A stretch of 64,000 bases of DNA from Luteipulveratus flavus (GCF_029080175.1 NZ_JARFJC010000025.1); one strand, 5' to 3'. Positions 25,539 through 34,986 are shown, counted from the first letter of the stretch. The notes: generated by a model not told the origin, from the sequence alone. Translations and numbers: made by a program.

Positions 25539-25838
25539 TCAGCGCGTACGGCTGCTGCCGCTGAGACCGCCCGCCGACGAGCCGCCGACCCTCCTGGCCT
25601 GCATCCCTGCGTAGAGCGAGACGCCGACCGCGGCGACGATCACGCTGACGATGAACGCGATGATGTTGTGGTCCTTGTCGGACAAGGCGCTGACGATCAT
25701 GCCGCCGATGAAGGCCCCGATGATGCCGATGATGATCGTCGCGGCCCAGCCGATGGCCTGCTTACCCGGTAGCGCCAGGCGTGCTACGGCGCCGATAATC
25801 GCTCCGATCACGATGTAGCCGATGATGTCGCCGATCAT
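25539..25838 (-). CDS. GlsB/YeaQ/YmgE-family stress membrane protein
   Basis: A 99-residue protein with three membrane helices: 'IGYIVIGAIIGAVARLALPG', 'WAATIIIGIIGAFIGGMIVS' and 'IIAFIVSVIVAAVGVSLYAG'. Glycine-zipper spacing and the 'ARLALPGKQ' turn are typical of the transglycosylase-associated (GlsB) family, which is induced by stress in many bacteria; the molecular role is unclear. ATG 25838 is preceded by ggagggag. The upstream frame continues but lacks a family start. Confidence 0.85.
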   Translation of the reverse strand: MIGDIIGYIVIGAIIGAVARLALPGKQAIGWAATIIIGIIGAFIGGMIVSALSDKDHNIIAFIVSVIVAAVGVSLYAGMQARRVGGSSAGGLSGSSRTR

Positions 25839-25874
25839 AGGGATGACTCCCTCCCGATCGCCGTGCGGCGACCG

Positions 25875-25919
25875 CCTCAGGTCCCGCACCGTCAGGAGAC
25901 GGTACGGGTGCTTCTGAGG
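25875..25919 (-). terminator. Hairpin between the DUF3107 gene and the glsB-like gene
   Basis: cctcag (25875-25880) pairs with ctgagg (25914-25919), and inside it ccgcaccgt pairs imperfectly with acggtacgg. On the reverse strand it falls after the DUF3107 stop and before glsB, so it is either the DUF3107 terminator or part of the glsB leader. Confidence 0.5.
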
Positions 25920-25969
25920 CTGACTTTGCTCCTACGCCGAACCGATGGCAAGACCCGCGACCGGCGTGG

Positions 25970-26191
25970 TCAGCTGCCGAAGCCGACGCGCCCCTTCTGC
26001 TCAGAACCCACGTCGACGTAGCCGATGACAGCGGCCGGGACGGTGACGCTGTGGCCGCGCTCGTCGATGAGCGTCAGCGGCTTGCCCGAGGTCAGGGCCT
26101 CCTGGAGCAGGCCCTGCACGTCGTCAGGGCTCTGGTTGGACTCGATGACGACCTCGCGTGCGACGTTCTGCACGCCGATCCGGACCTCCAC
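25970..26191 (-). CDS. DUF3107 family protein
   Basis: A 73-residue protein starting 'MEVRIGVQNVAREVVIESNQ' and ending 'GYVDVGSEQKGRVGFGS', matching the short actinobacterial DUF3107 family in length and both ends (TB9.4/Rv3208A in M. tuberculosis). Function is unknown; the fold is probably a small alpha/beta domain. GTG start at 26191 with gaaaggga upstream. It follows the TetR gene by 86 bases in the same direction, the same pairing as in mycobacteria. Confidence 0.9.
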   Translation of the reverse strand: MEVRIGVQNVAREVVIESNQSPDDVQGLLQEALTSGKPLTLIDERGHSVTVPAAVIGYVDVGSEQKGRVGFGS

Positions 26192-26277
26192 GGTGGTTCC
26201 CTTTCGGTGGTGGGTTCGGCGCGCGAGAGTGCTCACGGCCGGTCCCAGAACAGTAGGACTGACGGCTGCAACACCGG

Positions 26278-26922
26278 TCAGGCGCCCGGGTGTTCCCCGG
26301 CCTCGTCGGTGAGCGGGAGTCCGCCGAGGCCGCGCCAGCCGAGCTTGGCGACCAGGCGCGCCGCCTCCTCGCGGGGGATCGAGGCACCCTGGCTGAGCCA
26401 GTACCGCGCGACGACCTGGCACATGCCGACCATCGCCATGCCGATCAGGTGGGCCTGCTCCTGCGGGAAGCCGGTGTCCTCCTTGACGACCTCGGAGACC
26501 GACTCGGCGCACTGGCTCATCATCCGCTCGACGCGCTCGGCGACGGCCGGCTCGTTGATCAGGTCGGACTCGAACACCATCCGGAACGCGGCGTCCTTGC
26601 GGTCCACGAACTCGAAGAAGGCCTCGACCGTGGCGGCGACCCGCTGGGCGTTGTCGGTGGTGGAGGCCAGGGCCTGCTCGACCAGGGCCGGCAACTGTGC
26701 GGTGTGGGTGTCCATCAGCGCGAGGTAGAGGTCGAGCTTGCCCGGGAAGTGCTGGTACAGAACCGGCTTGCTGACCTTGGCGCGGTCGGCGATCTCGTCC
26801 ATCGCGGTCGCGTGGTACCCCGACTCGACGAACACCGACTGTGCGGCCTCCATCAGCTGAGCACGGCGCGCCGATCGGGGCAGCCTGCTCGTGCGTCCAC
26901 GTCCCTCAGACAACGTCGTCAC
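26278..26922 (-). CDS. TetR-family transcriptional regulator
   Basis: A 214-residue TetR repressor. The helix-turn-helix is at about 20-65 ('QLMEAAQSVFVESGYHATAM', 'EIADRAKVSKPVLYQHFPGK'), followed by an all-helical ligand and dimerisation domain with 'RMVFESDLINEP'. GTG start at 26922 preceded by aggagac. It is upstream of the DUF3107 gene and divergent from moeZ, a neighbourhood conserved with mycobacteria (Rv3208). No ligand can be predicted. Confidence 0.9.
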   Translation of the reverse strand: MTTLSEGRGRTSRLPRSARRAQLMEAAQSVFVESGYHATAMDEIADRAKVSKPVLYQHFPGKLDLYLALMDTHTAQLPALVEQALASTTDNAQRVAATVEAFFEFVDRKDAAFRMVFESDLINEPAVAERVERMMSQCAESVSEVVKEDTGFPQEQAHLIGMAMVGMCQVVARYWLSQGASIPREEAARLVAKLGWRGLGGLPLTDEAGEHPGA

Positions 26923-27036
26923 GTCTCCTCCAACTCATGCGGTCCCGGCATCCTATGTCGGTGCTACTGGGGAGTCACACCTCGTCGGTGGTGAGTTGGC
27001 GGTCCGCGCGCGCTCGTCACGGGTGAGAATGGTGGG

Positions 27037-28155
27037 GTGAGTGAGGCTCGGTACGCCAGACACCTGCTGCTGCCCGAGGTCGGGCCGGCGGGGCAGCAGC
27101 GGCTCCGGGACGCGCGCGTGGTGGTGATCGGCGCGGGCGGCCTCGGCTCGCCGGTGCTGCTGTACCTCGCCGCCGCAGGCGTGGGCCGGCTGGACGTCGT
27201 CGACGACGACACGGTCGACGTCACCAACCTGCAGCGTCAGGTGCTGCACGCGACGCCCGCGGTGGGAGCCGCGAAGGTCGACTCGGCGCAGGAGCGGCTG
27301 CGCGACCTGAACCCCGACGTCGAGGTGGTCACCCACCGCGTCCGCGTCGGCGCCGACAACGTCACCGACCTGGTCGGCGGGGCCGACGTCGTGGTCGACG
27401 GGACGGACAACTTCGCGACCCGCTACCTGCTGAACGACGCGTGCGTCCTGGCCGGCGTACCGCTCGTGTGGGGCTCGATCCTGCGTTTCGACGGGCAGGT
27501 CTCGGTGTGGTGGCGTGGTCACGGGCCGTGCTACCGGTGCGTGTTCCCGACGCCGCCGGCGCCCGGCGAGGTGCCCTCGTGCGCCGAGGGCGGGGTGCTC
27601 GGCGCGGTCGCGTCCGTCATCGGCTCGGTGCAGGCCACGGAGGTGCTGAAGCTCCTGATCGGCGTGGGCGAGCCGTTGGTGGGCCGCCTCCTGGTCCACG
27701 ACGCGCTGCGCCAGACCTGGCGCGAGATCACCGTGGCGCGCAACCCCGCGTGCGCCGTGTGCGGGGACGCGCCCACGATCACCGAGCCGGTGTCGCTCGA
27801 GCAGGTCTGCGAGCCCGCGCGCGCCGTCGCCACCATCAGTGCCGCCGACCTCGCCTCGTTGCGGGCCACGACCTCCGTACGCCTGGTCGACGTGCGGGGT
27901 GAGGCAGAACGGGCGATCGCGGCCATCGAGGGGGCCGAGCCCGTCCCGCTGGAGGAGTTCCGGACGGGAGCGGCGTTCGCGCGGCTGGACGACACCCCGC
28001 CCGGCGTACCGCTCGTCATCACCTGCAAGTCGGGTGGGCGGTCGGCGGAGGCCGTCCGCCTGCTGCAGGACGCCACCGGTCGCCAGGCGCAGTCCCTGGA
28101 CGGCGGCGTCCTGGCCTGGGCCCGGGACGTCGACCCCACGATGGACAGCTACTGA
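27037..28155 (+). CDS. moeZ: MoeZ-type adenylyltransferase/sulfurtransferase (ThiF + rhodanese)
   Basis: Activates the C-terminus of ubiquitin-like sulfur carriers by adenylation and then transfers sulfur, serving molybdopterin, thiamine or cysteine synthesis depending on partner. Residues 1 to about 245 are the E1-like domain with nucleotide loop 'VVIGAGGLGSPV', 'DDDTVDVTNLQRQ' and zinc pairs 'CYRC' and 'CAVC'. The rhodanese domain covers about 270-372, with active-site C330 in 'TCKSGGRS'. GTG start. Its stop overlaps the next start (TGATG). Another Moco gene, moaE, lies at 55576. Confidence 0.93.
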   Translation: MSEARYARHLLLPEVGPAGQQRLRDARVVVIGAGGLGSPVLLYLAAAGVGRLDVVDDDTVDVTNLQRQVLHATPAVGAAKVDSAQERLRDLNPDVEVVTHRVRVGADNVTDLVGGADVVVDGTDNFATRYLLNDACVLAGVPLVWGSILRFDGQVSVWWRGHGPCYRCVFPTPPAPGEVPSCAEGGVLGAVASVIGSVQATEVLKLLIGVGEPLVGRLLVHDALRQTWREITVARNPACAVCGDAPTITEPVSLEQVCEPARAVATISAADLASLRATTSVRLVDVRGEAERAIAAIEGAEPVPLEEFRTGAAFARLDDTPPGVPLVITCKSGGRSAEAVRLLQDATGRQAQSLDGGVLAWARDVDPTMDSY

Positions 28156-28511
28156 TGGCCCCCGACGACCCGCCGGCCGTCGGACCGATGCCGGTCGAGG
28201 ACCTCCCGCCGGTCGCGGACCTCGTGCTCGCGATCGTGGACCAGGTGCCCGAGGGGCGGGTGACGACGTACGGCGACGTCGGCAAGGTCGCGGGCGTCGG
28301 CCCGCGGCAGGTCGGCGCCGTGATGTCGCGGTACGGCTCGCTCGTCGCGTGGTGGCGGGTGCTGCGGGCCGACGGCCGGCCGCCGCAGGGGTTGGAGGAC
28401 GAGGCCGTCGCGCGCTACCGCGAGGAGGGCACGCCGCTGCGGTCCGGGCGGGTGGACCTGAGCCGGGCGCGTCATCCGCTGCTTCCGGTCGAGGACGTCA
28501 GCCCTGCGTGA
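28155..28511 (+). CDS. Alkyltransferase-like protein (MGMT family, no active cysteine)
   Basis: A 118-residue protein with the DNA-binding part of O6-alkylguanine transferases: 'DQVPEGRVTTYGDVGKVAGV', 'RQVGAVMSRYG' and the arginine-finger region. Where MGMT has the methyl-accepting Cys in PCHRV, this one reads 'VAWWRVLRADG', so it cannot repair directly. Such ATL proteins bind alkylated bases and flag them for nucleotide excision repair. It is translationally coupled to moeZ (TGATG) and lies 4 bases before the adnA-like gene. The mycobacterial locus has the same protein beside adnAB. Confidence 0.88.
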   Translation: MAPDDPPAVGPMPVEDLPPVADLVLAIVDQVPEGRVTTYGDVGKVAGVGPRQVGAVMSRYGSLVAWWRVLRADGRPPQGLEDEAVARYREEGTPLRSGRVDLSRARHPLLPVEDVSPA

Positions 28512-28515
28512 TGGG

Positions 28516-31500
28516 ATGGCGCGCGTGCTCAGGATGCGACGCGCCGCCGACCCGACGGCCCTGCTGCCCGTGCTCGACACCGTCCAGCGGGGGGCGGTCG
28601 ACTTCGACGGACGCGCGCTGACCCTGCTCGGTGCACCCGGCACGGGCAAGACGCTGGCCGCCGTCGAGATGGTGGTGGCCGCGGTCGGCCGGGGCGTGCG
28701 TCCCGAGCACTGCCTCCTGCTGTCCCCGACCCGGGTGGCCGCCGGTGATCTGCGCGACCGCGTCACGGCCCGGCTGCAGGGGACGACGACCGAGCCGGTC
28801 TCCCGGACGCACCAGGCGCTGGGGTTCGGACTCCTGCGCCAGGCGGCCTCGCTGCGCGGTCTGCCCTCGCCGCGTCTGCTCAACGGTCCCGAGCAGGACG
28901 TCGTCCTCAAGGAGATGCTGGCGGGGTACGCCGACGGCTCGGCACCCGAGCCGCCCTGGCCGGACCACATTCGAGAAGCGTTGCCCACCAGGGGATTTCG
29001 CGCCGAGCTGCGTGACCTGCTGATGCGCGCCGTCGAGTGGGGCCTGGAGGCGGAGGACCTGCGGCGGATGGGCGTCGAGCAGGACCGTCCCGAGTGGGTC
29101 GCAGCAGCCCAGGTGCTCGACGACTACGACGAGGTGACGGCGCTCTCGCGGCCCGGCGCGTACGACCCGGCCTGGATCCTCGGCTCGGCCGCGGACCTGC
29201 TGCTGGAGGACGAGGAGGCGCTGCGGCGGGTACGCGAGACCGTGCGGTTCGTCGTCGTCGACGACGCGCAGGAGCTCACCTCCGCCGCGGCGCGGCTCCT
29301 GCGGGTGGTCGTCAGGCCTCGGACCCAGGTGCGCCTCGTCGGCGACCCGGACGCGACCGTGCAGGGCTTCCGCGGGGCCGATCCCCGGCAGCTCGGCATG
29401 CTCGCGCAGGAGTGGGATGCGGGTGAGCCGCGCCGTCTGGAGGTCTCGCACCGGCAGCCCGCAGCGTTGCGAGCGGCCGGCGAGCGGGTGAGTGCGCGGA
29501 TCGGCGCGATCGACGGCGCGGCGCACCGCGAGGTGGTGACCCGCCCGGGTGGTTCCGTCGAGGTCGCGCTCCTGCGAGCGGTGTCGCAGGAGGCTGCGCA
29601 CGTGGCGGGCGTGCTGCGCCGGGCCCACCTGGTCGACGGCGTCCCGTGGCAGGACCTGGCGGTGATCGTCCGCGGGCAGGGGCGTACCGGCGCGCTCCGG
29701 CGCGCGCTCGCGTCCTCGGGCGTGCCGGTCGCGGTGCCGCCGACGACCGTGCCGCTGCGCGACGAGCCGGCCGTACGACCGTTCCTGACGTTGCTGGAGG
29801 TCGCGCTGCGACTCGGCGAGCGAGCCGCCGAACCGGACGAGGCCTCGGACGTCGGGCTCACGCCCGAGATCGCGACGGACGTCCTCACCTCGCCGCTGGG
29901 CGGCGCGGACGCGGTGGCGCTGCGACGGATGCGACGCGCCCTGCGCAGCGTCGAGCTGGAGAACGGCGGGAGCAGGACCGGCGACGAGCTGCTCGCGGTC
30001 TCCGTGCTCGACCCGGCGTGGCTGACGCTGTACGGCCCGGAGGTCGCGCCGGCCCGTCGCGTCGCCCGGGTGGTGCGGGCGGGCGCGGACGCGGCCGGCG
30101 TGGACGACGCGACGGCCGAGTCGGTGCTCTGGGCGATGTGGCAGGCCTCCAGGCTCGCCGAGCCGTGGTCTTCCACGGCTCTGGCCGGCGGCCCGGCGGG
30201 GGCGCGCGCGGACCGCGACCTCGACGCCGTGGTCGGTCTGTTCGGTGCCGCGGCGGCCTTCGTCGACCGGCTGCCGCAGTCGAGCGCCGTGGAGTTCCTC
30301 GAGCACGTCCGCGGTCAGGACGTCCCCGGCGACACGCTGGTGGCGCGGGCGCCCGACGACGAGTGCGTGGCGCTGATGACTCCCGCTGCCGCGGCCGGGC
30401 GCGAGTGGCACACCGTGGTGGTGGCCGGGGTGCAGGAGGGCGTCTGGCCGGACCTGCGGCTGCGCGGCTCGCTGCTCGGGTCCGAGCACCTGGTGGACGT
30501 GCTGACCGGCCGGGGCAGCTCGCTGCGCGCGGCTCAGGCTGCCGTCCGCCACGACGAGACGCGGCAGTTCCTGGTGGCCGCGTCGCGGGCGCGCGAACGG
30601 CTCGTCGTGACCGCCGTGAGGTCCGAGGACGAGCAGCCGTCGCCGTACCTCGACATCGTCGATCCGCTCGATGCGTACGGTGACTCCGACCCCGACGAGC
30701 TGCGCCGGTTCACCGAGGTGCAGCGCCCGATGACCCTGCCGGCAGCCGTCGCCGAGCTGCGTCGCGAGCTGGCGATCGGTACGGACGAGCAGCGGGCGGA
30801 GGCCGTCGAGACGTTGGCGCGGCTCGCCCACGAGCGCGTGCCCGGCGCCGACCCCGCGTCCTGGTGGGCGCTGACCGAGCTCTCCGACGGGCGGGCGCTG
30901 CGCCGGCCGGACCAGCAGGTGGGCGTGTCGCCCTCCAAGGTCGAGCAGTTCGCCACCTGCGGCCTGAGCTGGCTGCTCACCACCTGCGGCGGCGAGGGAC
31001 CCGACATCGGGGCGGCGACCCTCGGCACCCTGGTCCACGAGGTCGCCGCCGAGCTCGGTGACAGCGAGCCGGAGCGCATGCACGAGGTGCTCGACGAGCG
31101 ATGGCCGCGGCTCGGGCTCGGGGACGGCTGGATCTCCGACCGCAAGCGGCAGGAGGCCCACCGGATGCTCGACCGGTTCGCGGGCTACCTCGTCGAGGCC
31201 GCCGCGGCGGGCTGGGAGCGGGTCGCGGTCGAGATCGACTTCGACGTCGAGGTCGGGCGGGCCCGCCTGCGGGGCCGGGTCGACCGGCTGGAGCGCAACC
31301 GCAAGCGTGGCTTCCGGGTGGTCGACCTCAAGACGGGCAGCAGTAAACCGGCCAAGGACGAGCTCGCCGAGCACCCGCAGCTCGGCGCGTACCAGGTGGC
31401 CGTGGCCGAGGGCGGCTTCGCCGAGGGCGACGAGCCGGGCGGAGCCGCGCTGGTGCAGCTGGGGAAGGCGGGGCTGAAGAACGGCGCGGACGTCCAGGTG

Positions 31501-31668
31501 CAGCCCGCCGTCGAGGCCGGCGGCTCTGGGTCGTGGGCGCACGAGGTGGTTCGCGCCACGGCCGACGGCATGGGCGCGGCCACCTTCGTCGCGACGGTGG
31601 GAGATCGCTGCGGAGTGTGCCCGGTGCGCCGGTCCTGCCCCCTGCAGCCCGAGGGACAGGTGGTCTGA
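28516..31668 (+). CDS. adnA: AdnA-like UvrD helicase/RecB nuclease subunit
   Basis: First subunit of the actinobacterial double-strand-break resection complex AdnAB. It has 1050 residues, close to mycobacterial AdnA. Walker A is 'GAPGTGKT' (39-46). Motif II reads 'VVVDDAQELT' rather than DExx, which would fit the weak motor activity known for AdnA. Motif VI is 'AASRARERLVV'. The C-terminal nuclease has 'GRVDRLERN', 'VVDLKTGSSKP' and 'AEHPQLGAYQ'. Cysteines in 'FATCGLSW' and 'CGVCPVRRSCPLQ' should hold an Fe-S cluster. The stop overlaps the adnB ATG (TGATG), giving coupled translation and equal subunit supply. Confidence 0.92.
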   Translation: MARVLRMRRAADPTALLPVLDTVQRGAVDFDGRALTLLGAPGTGKTLAAVEMVVAAVGRGVRPEHCLLLSPTRVAAGDLRDRVTARLQGTTTEPVSRTHQALGFGLLRQAASLRGLPSPRLLNGPEQDVVLKEMLAGYADGSAPEPPWPDHIREALPTRGFRAELRDLLMRAVEWGLEAEDLRRMGVEQDRPEWVAAAQVLDDYDEVTALSRPGAYDPAWILGSAADLLLEDEEALRRVRETVRFVVVDDAQELTSAAARLLRVVVRPRTQVRLVGDPDATVQGFRGADPRQLGMLAQEWDAGEPRRLEVSHRQPAALRAAGERVSARIGAIDGAAHREVVTRPGGSVEVALLRAVSQEAAHVAGVLRRAHLVDGVPWQDLAVIVRGQGRTGALRRALASSGVPVAVPPTTVPLRDEPAVRPFLTLLEVALRLGERAAEPDEASDVGLTPEIATDVLTSPLGGADAVALRRMRRALRSVELENGGSRTGDELLAVSVLDPAWLTLYGPEVAPARRVARVVRAGADAAGVDDATAESVLWAMWQASRLAEPWSSTALAGGPAGARADRDLDAVVGLFGAAAAFVDRLPQSSAVEFLEHVRGQDVPGDTLVARAPDDECVALMTPAAAAGREWHTVVVAGVQEGVWPDLRLRGSLLGSEHLVDVLTGRGSSLRAAQAAVRHDETRQFLVAASRARERLVVTAVRSEDEQPSPYLDIVDPLDAYGDSDPDELRRFTEVQRPMTLPAAVAELRRELAIGTDEQRAEAVETLARLAHERVPGADPASWWALTELSDGRALRRPDQQVGVSPSKVEQFATCGLSWLLTTCGGEGPDIGAATLGTLVHEVAAELGDSEPERMHEVLDERWPRLGLGDGWISDRKRQEAHRMLDRFAGYLVEAAAAGWERVAVEIDFDVEVGRARLRGRVDRLERNRKRGFRVVDLKTGSSKPAKDELAEHPQLGAYQVAVAEGGFAEGDEPGGAALVQLGKAGLKNGADVQVQPAVEAGGSGSWAHEVVRATADGMGAATFVATVGDRCGVCPVRRSCPLQPEGQVV

Positions 31669-34600
31669 TGCCGTCGTACTCCGCGGCCGAGCTCGCTCGC
31701 GCGCTCGGCAACCCGCCGCCGACAGACGAGCAGCGCGCGGTCATCGAGGCGCCGCTGCGGCCCCTGCTGGTCGTGGCAGGAGCGGGTTCGGGCAAGACCG
31801 AGACGATGGCCTCGCGCGTCGTGTGGCTGGTGGCCAACCGGATGGTCGAGCCGGACCAGGTCCTCGGCCTGACCTTCACGCGCAAGGCCGCCGGTGAGCT
31901 GGCCGAGCGTATCGGCCGCCGGCTGCGGCGCTTGCGGCACGAGGGCCTGTGGACGCCCACCGTCGACGACGACGGGACCCAGGGCCTCGGTGACATCCCG
32001 TCGGTCTCGACCTACCACTCCTACGCCGGCCGGCTGGTCGGCGAGCACGGCCTGCGGCTCGGCGTCGAGCCGGAGTCGCGGATGCTCTCCGAGGCCGCGG
32101 CCTGGCAGTACGCCAGCGAGGTGGTGCAGCGGTACGACGGCCCGATGGACCGCGTCGAGTTCGCCGAGGCCACCATCACCGCCGCGGTGGTGGCGCTCGC
32201 GGGCGAGATGGCCGAGCACCTGCTGGAGCCCGCGCAGGTCGGCGAGTACCTCGACCAGGTGGCCGCCCACGTCCCCACGCTGCCCGTCACCGGACGGACC
32301 CGTGGTACGCCGCCGGATGCCACCGCGATGCTGAAGACGCTCGCCGCCCGCCGGGACGTCATCCCGCTCGTGCAGGCGTACGCCGACCTCAAGCGGCAGC
32401 GCTCGGCGTTGGACTTCTCCGACCAGATGGCCCTCGCGGCCCGGCTCGGCGGGCGGTTCCCGGCGCTCGGCGCGATGGAGCGGCAGCGGTTCCGGGCGGT
32501 GCTGCTGGATGAGTTCCAGGACACCAGCGAGGCCCAGATGGTGCTGCTGCGCTCGCTGTTCGTCGCCGCCGGCGAGGCGGTCCCGGTCACGGCCGTGGGC
32601 GACCCGCACCAGTCGATCTACGGCTGGCGCGGCGCCTCGGCCACCACGCTGGCGAGGTACCCGCACCTGTTCACCGACACCGACGGCGACGCCACGGTGC
32701 TGCCGCTGTCCACCAGCTGGCGCAACGACCGGGGCGTGCTCGAGGTCGCCAACGCCACCGCCGCGCCGCTGCGGGAGTCCAGCCGGGTCGCCGTCGAGAT
32801 CCTGCACCCGCGGCCGGACGCGGGGGAGGGTCGCATCCGGGCCGCCCGGCTGGAGACCACCGAGGAGGAGGCGCAGCACGTCGCGGAGTGGGTCCGTGCG
32901 CGGTGGTTCACCCCGGAGGGCGAGCGCTCGGGTCGCACGGCGGCGGTGCTGTGCCGTAAGCGCTCCCAGTTCTCGCTCGTCGCCGAGGCGCTGACCGAGG
33001 CCGGCCTGCCGGTCGAGATGGTCGGCATCGGCGGACTGCTGAGCACCCCCGAGGTCTCGGACCTGGTGAGCCTGCTGTGGGTCGTCCAGGACCCCGGTCG
33101 CGGTGATCGGCTGATGCGCCTTCTCACCGGACCGGCCCTGCGGCTCGGCCCGGCGGACCTCGACGGACTGGCCGCCTGGTCGCGGCATCTTGCCGCGCGC
33201 GACCGCCCGGAGGTGCCGCGGGCGCGGGCGGACATCGCGGCGGACTCGCGCGAGCAGGCGTCCCTGGTCGAGGCCCTGGACGAGCTGCCCCAGCCGGACT
33301 GGACCGGCCGCGAGGGCCAGCGGGTCGGTCCCACTGCGCGCGAGCGTCTCGCGGGCCTGGCTGCCGCCGTCCGCCGGTTGCGCAGCCTGACCGGTCTGCC
33401 GCTGTCCGACCTCGCCGGGGAGGCCGAGCGGGTCCTCGGGCTCGACATCGAGGTGCTCTCCCGGCCGGAGCACACACCGACGACCGCCCGGGTCCACCTC
33501 GACGCGTTCGCGGACGTGGCGGCGCAGTTCGCCGCCTCGGCGGACCGGCCGACCCTCGGCGGGTTCCTCGCCTGGCTGGACGCGGCCGAGAAGGAGGAGC
33601 GCGGCCTGGACCTGGGCTACCTCGAGGTCGAGACGGATGCGGTCCAGGTCCTGACCGTCCACGCCGCCAAGGGTCTGGAGTGGGACCTCGTCGCCGTACC
33701 CGGGCTCACCGAGGGCACCTTCCCGGCGCACGACGCACGCGCGTCCTGGACGGCCGCAGAGGGCGAGGGCGAGGGCGAGGGTGACGACGCGGGCGAGTGG
33801 CGCATCGGCGTCGTCAAGGACAAGGGCTGGACCAGCGGGCTCGAGGGCGTCCCGTACGACCTGCGCGGCGACGCCGACGGGCTGCCGGTGCTGCCGTGGC
33901 GGACGGCCGAGGGCACCCAGGAGCTCAAGGACGCGTTCGTGACGTTCCAGCAGGGCGGTGGGGCGCACGCCGTCGCGGAGGAGCGCCGGCTCGCTTACGT
34001 CGCCTTCACCCGGGCGCGCCAGGAGCTGCTGCTGACGGCACCGGTGTGGGCCGACGGCAAGACACCGCGCGTCACGTCGCGGTTCGTGCAGGAGGCCCTG
34101 GAGTCCGGTGTCGTGCGCCGGGGCGAGTGGGCGCCGATGCCGGCGGTCCCGCCCGGTGAGAAGTCCGTGCCCAACCCCCGGCTGGCCAAGGCGCTCACGA
34201 CGCTGTGGCCGCACGACCCGCTCGCCCGGCGCCGCGCGCAGCTCGCCGACGGTGCGCTGCGGCTGCGTGAGGCCATCGCCGAGCCACCGCCGCTCGAGCA
34301 GGGTCTCGTACCGGTCGACGAGCGAGCCCTGGAGATCGACCTGCTGCTGCGTGAGCGGGACCGTCATCTGCGGCCGCACGACGCCTCGGTCACCGTTCCG
34401 CGACACCTGTCGGCCTCGTCGGTGGTCGCGCTGGCGACCGATCCCGCGGCGTTCGCCCGCGAGCTGCGACGGCCGATGCCGCACCCGCCCGCCATCGCAG
34501 CCCGGCGGGGGACGGCGTTCCACGCCTGGGTCGAGCAGCACTACGCCCAGGCGGCCCTCGTCGACGTCAACGAGATGCCCGGCGCGGCCGACGCCGACCC

Positions 34601-34985
34601 GGGCGACGACGCGGACCTGCCGGCGATGAAGCAGCACTTCCTGGCGTCGGAGTGGGCGGCGCAACGGCCGGTCGCGATCGAGGTCGCGGTCGAGACCGTC
34701 GTGGACGGGATCGCCGTACGCGGGCGCATCGACGCCGTGTTCCCGCGTGGCACAGACGGATTCACCATCGTGGACTGGAAGACGGGCCGCCCGCCGAGCG
34801 GTGACCTCGCCCGGCACCGCGTGCTCCAGCTGGCCGCGTACCGGCTCGCGTACGCGCGCCTGCGGGACGTCCCCGTCGAGGACGTCGGGGCCGCCTTCTA
34901 CTACGCGGCGACCGGCGACACGGTCTGGCCGGACCTGCCCGGTGAGTCCGCGCTGCGGGAGCTGCTGGCGACGATCCCCGGCTGA
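31668..34985 (+). CDS. adnB: AdnB-like UvrD helicase/RecB nuclease subunit
   Basis: Second, lead-motor subunit of AdnAB, 1105 residues. Walker A 'AGAGSGKT' (37-44), Ia 'TFTRKAAGELAERIG', II 'VLLDEFQDTSEAQ', III 'VGDPHQSIYGWRGA', V 'VLTVHAAKGLEWDLVAVPG' and VI 'AFTRARQELLL' are all canonical, unlike AdnA. The nuclease domain near the C-terminus has 'GRIDAVF', 'IVDWKTGRPPSGD' and 'HRVLQLAAYRLAY'. An acidic 'EGEGEGEGDDAGEW' insertion follows motif V. It starts at ATG 31668, one base inside the adnA stop. A terminator follows at 34987. Confidence 0.93.
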   Translation: MPSYSAAELARALGNPPPTDEQRAVIEAPLRPLLVVAGAGSGKTETMASRVVWLVANRMVEPDQVLGLTFTRKAAGELAERIGRRLRRLRHEGLWTPTVDDDGTQGLGDIPSVSTYHSYAGRLVGEHGLRLGVEPESRMLSEAAAWQYASEVVQRYDGPMDRVEFAEATITAAVVALAGEMAEHLLEPAQVGEYLDQVAAHVPTLPVTGRTRGTPPDATAMLKTLAARRDVIPLVQAYADLKRQRSALDFSDQMALAARLGGRFPALGAMERQRFRAVLLDEFQDTSEAQMVLLRSLFVAAGEAVPVTAVGDPHQSIYGWRGASATTLARYPHLFTDTDGDATVLPLSTSWRNDRGVLEVANATAAPLRESSRVAVEILHPRPDAGEGRIRAARLETTEEEAQHVAEWVRARWFTPEGERSGRTAAVLCRKRSQFSLVAEALTEAGLPVEMVGIGGLLSTPEVSDLVSLLWVVQDPGRGDRLMRLLTGPALRLGPADLDGLAAWSRHLAARDRPEVPRARADIAADSREQASLVEALDELPQPDWTGREGQRVGPTARERLAGLAAAVRRLRSLTGLPLSDLAGEAERVLGLDIEVLSRPEHTPTTARVHLDAFADVAAQFAASADRPTLGGFLAWLDAAEKEERGLDLGYLEVETDAVQVLTVHAAKGLEWDLVAVPGLTEGTFPAHDARASWTAAEGEGEGEGDDAGEWRIGVVKDKGWTSGLEGVPYDLRGDADGLPVLPWRTAEGTQELKDAFVTFQQGGGAHAVAEERRLAYVAFTRARQELLLTAPVWADGKTPRVTSRFVQEALESGVVRRGEWAPMPAVPPGEKSVPNPRLAKALTTLWPHDPLARRRAQLADGALRLREAIAEPPPLEQGLVPVDERALEIDLLLRERDRHLRPHDASVTVPRHLSASSVVALATDPAAFARELRRPMPHPPAIAARRGTAFHAWVEQHYAQAALVDVNEMPGAADADPGDDADLPAMKQHFLASEWAAQRPVAIEVAVETVVDGIAVRGRIDAVFPRGTDGFTIVDWKTGRPPSGDLARHRVLQLAAYRLAYARLRDVPVEDVGAAFYYAATGDTVWPDLPGESALRELLATIPG

Positions 34986-34986
34986 G

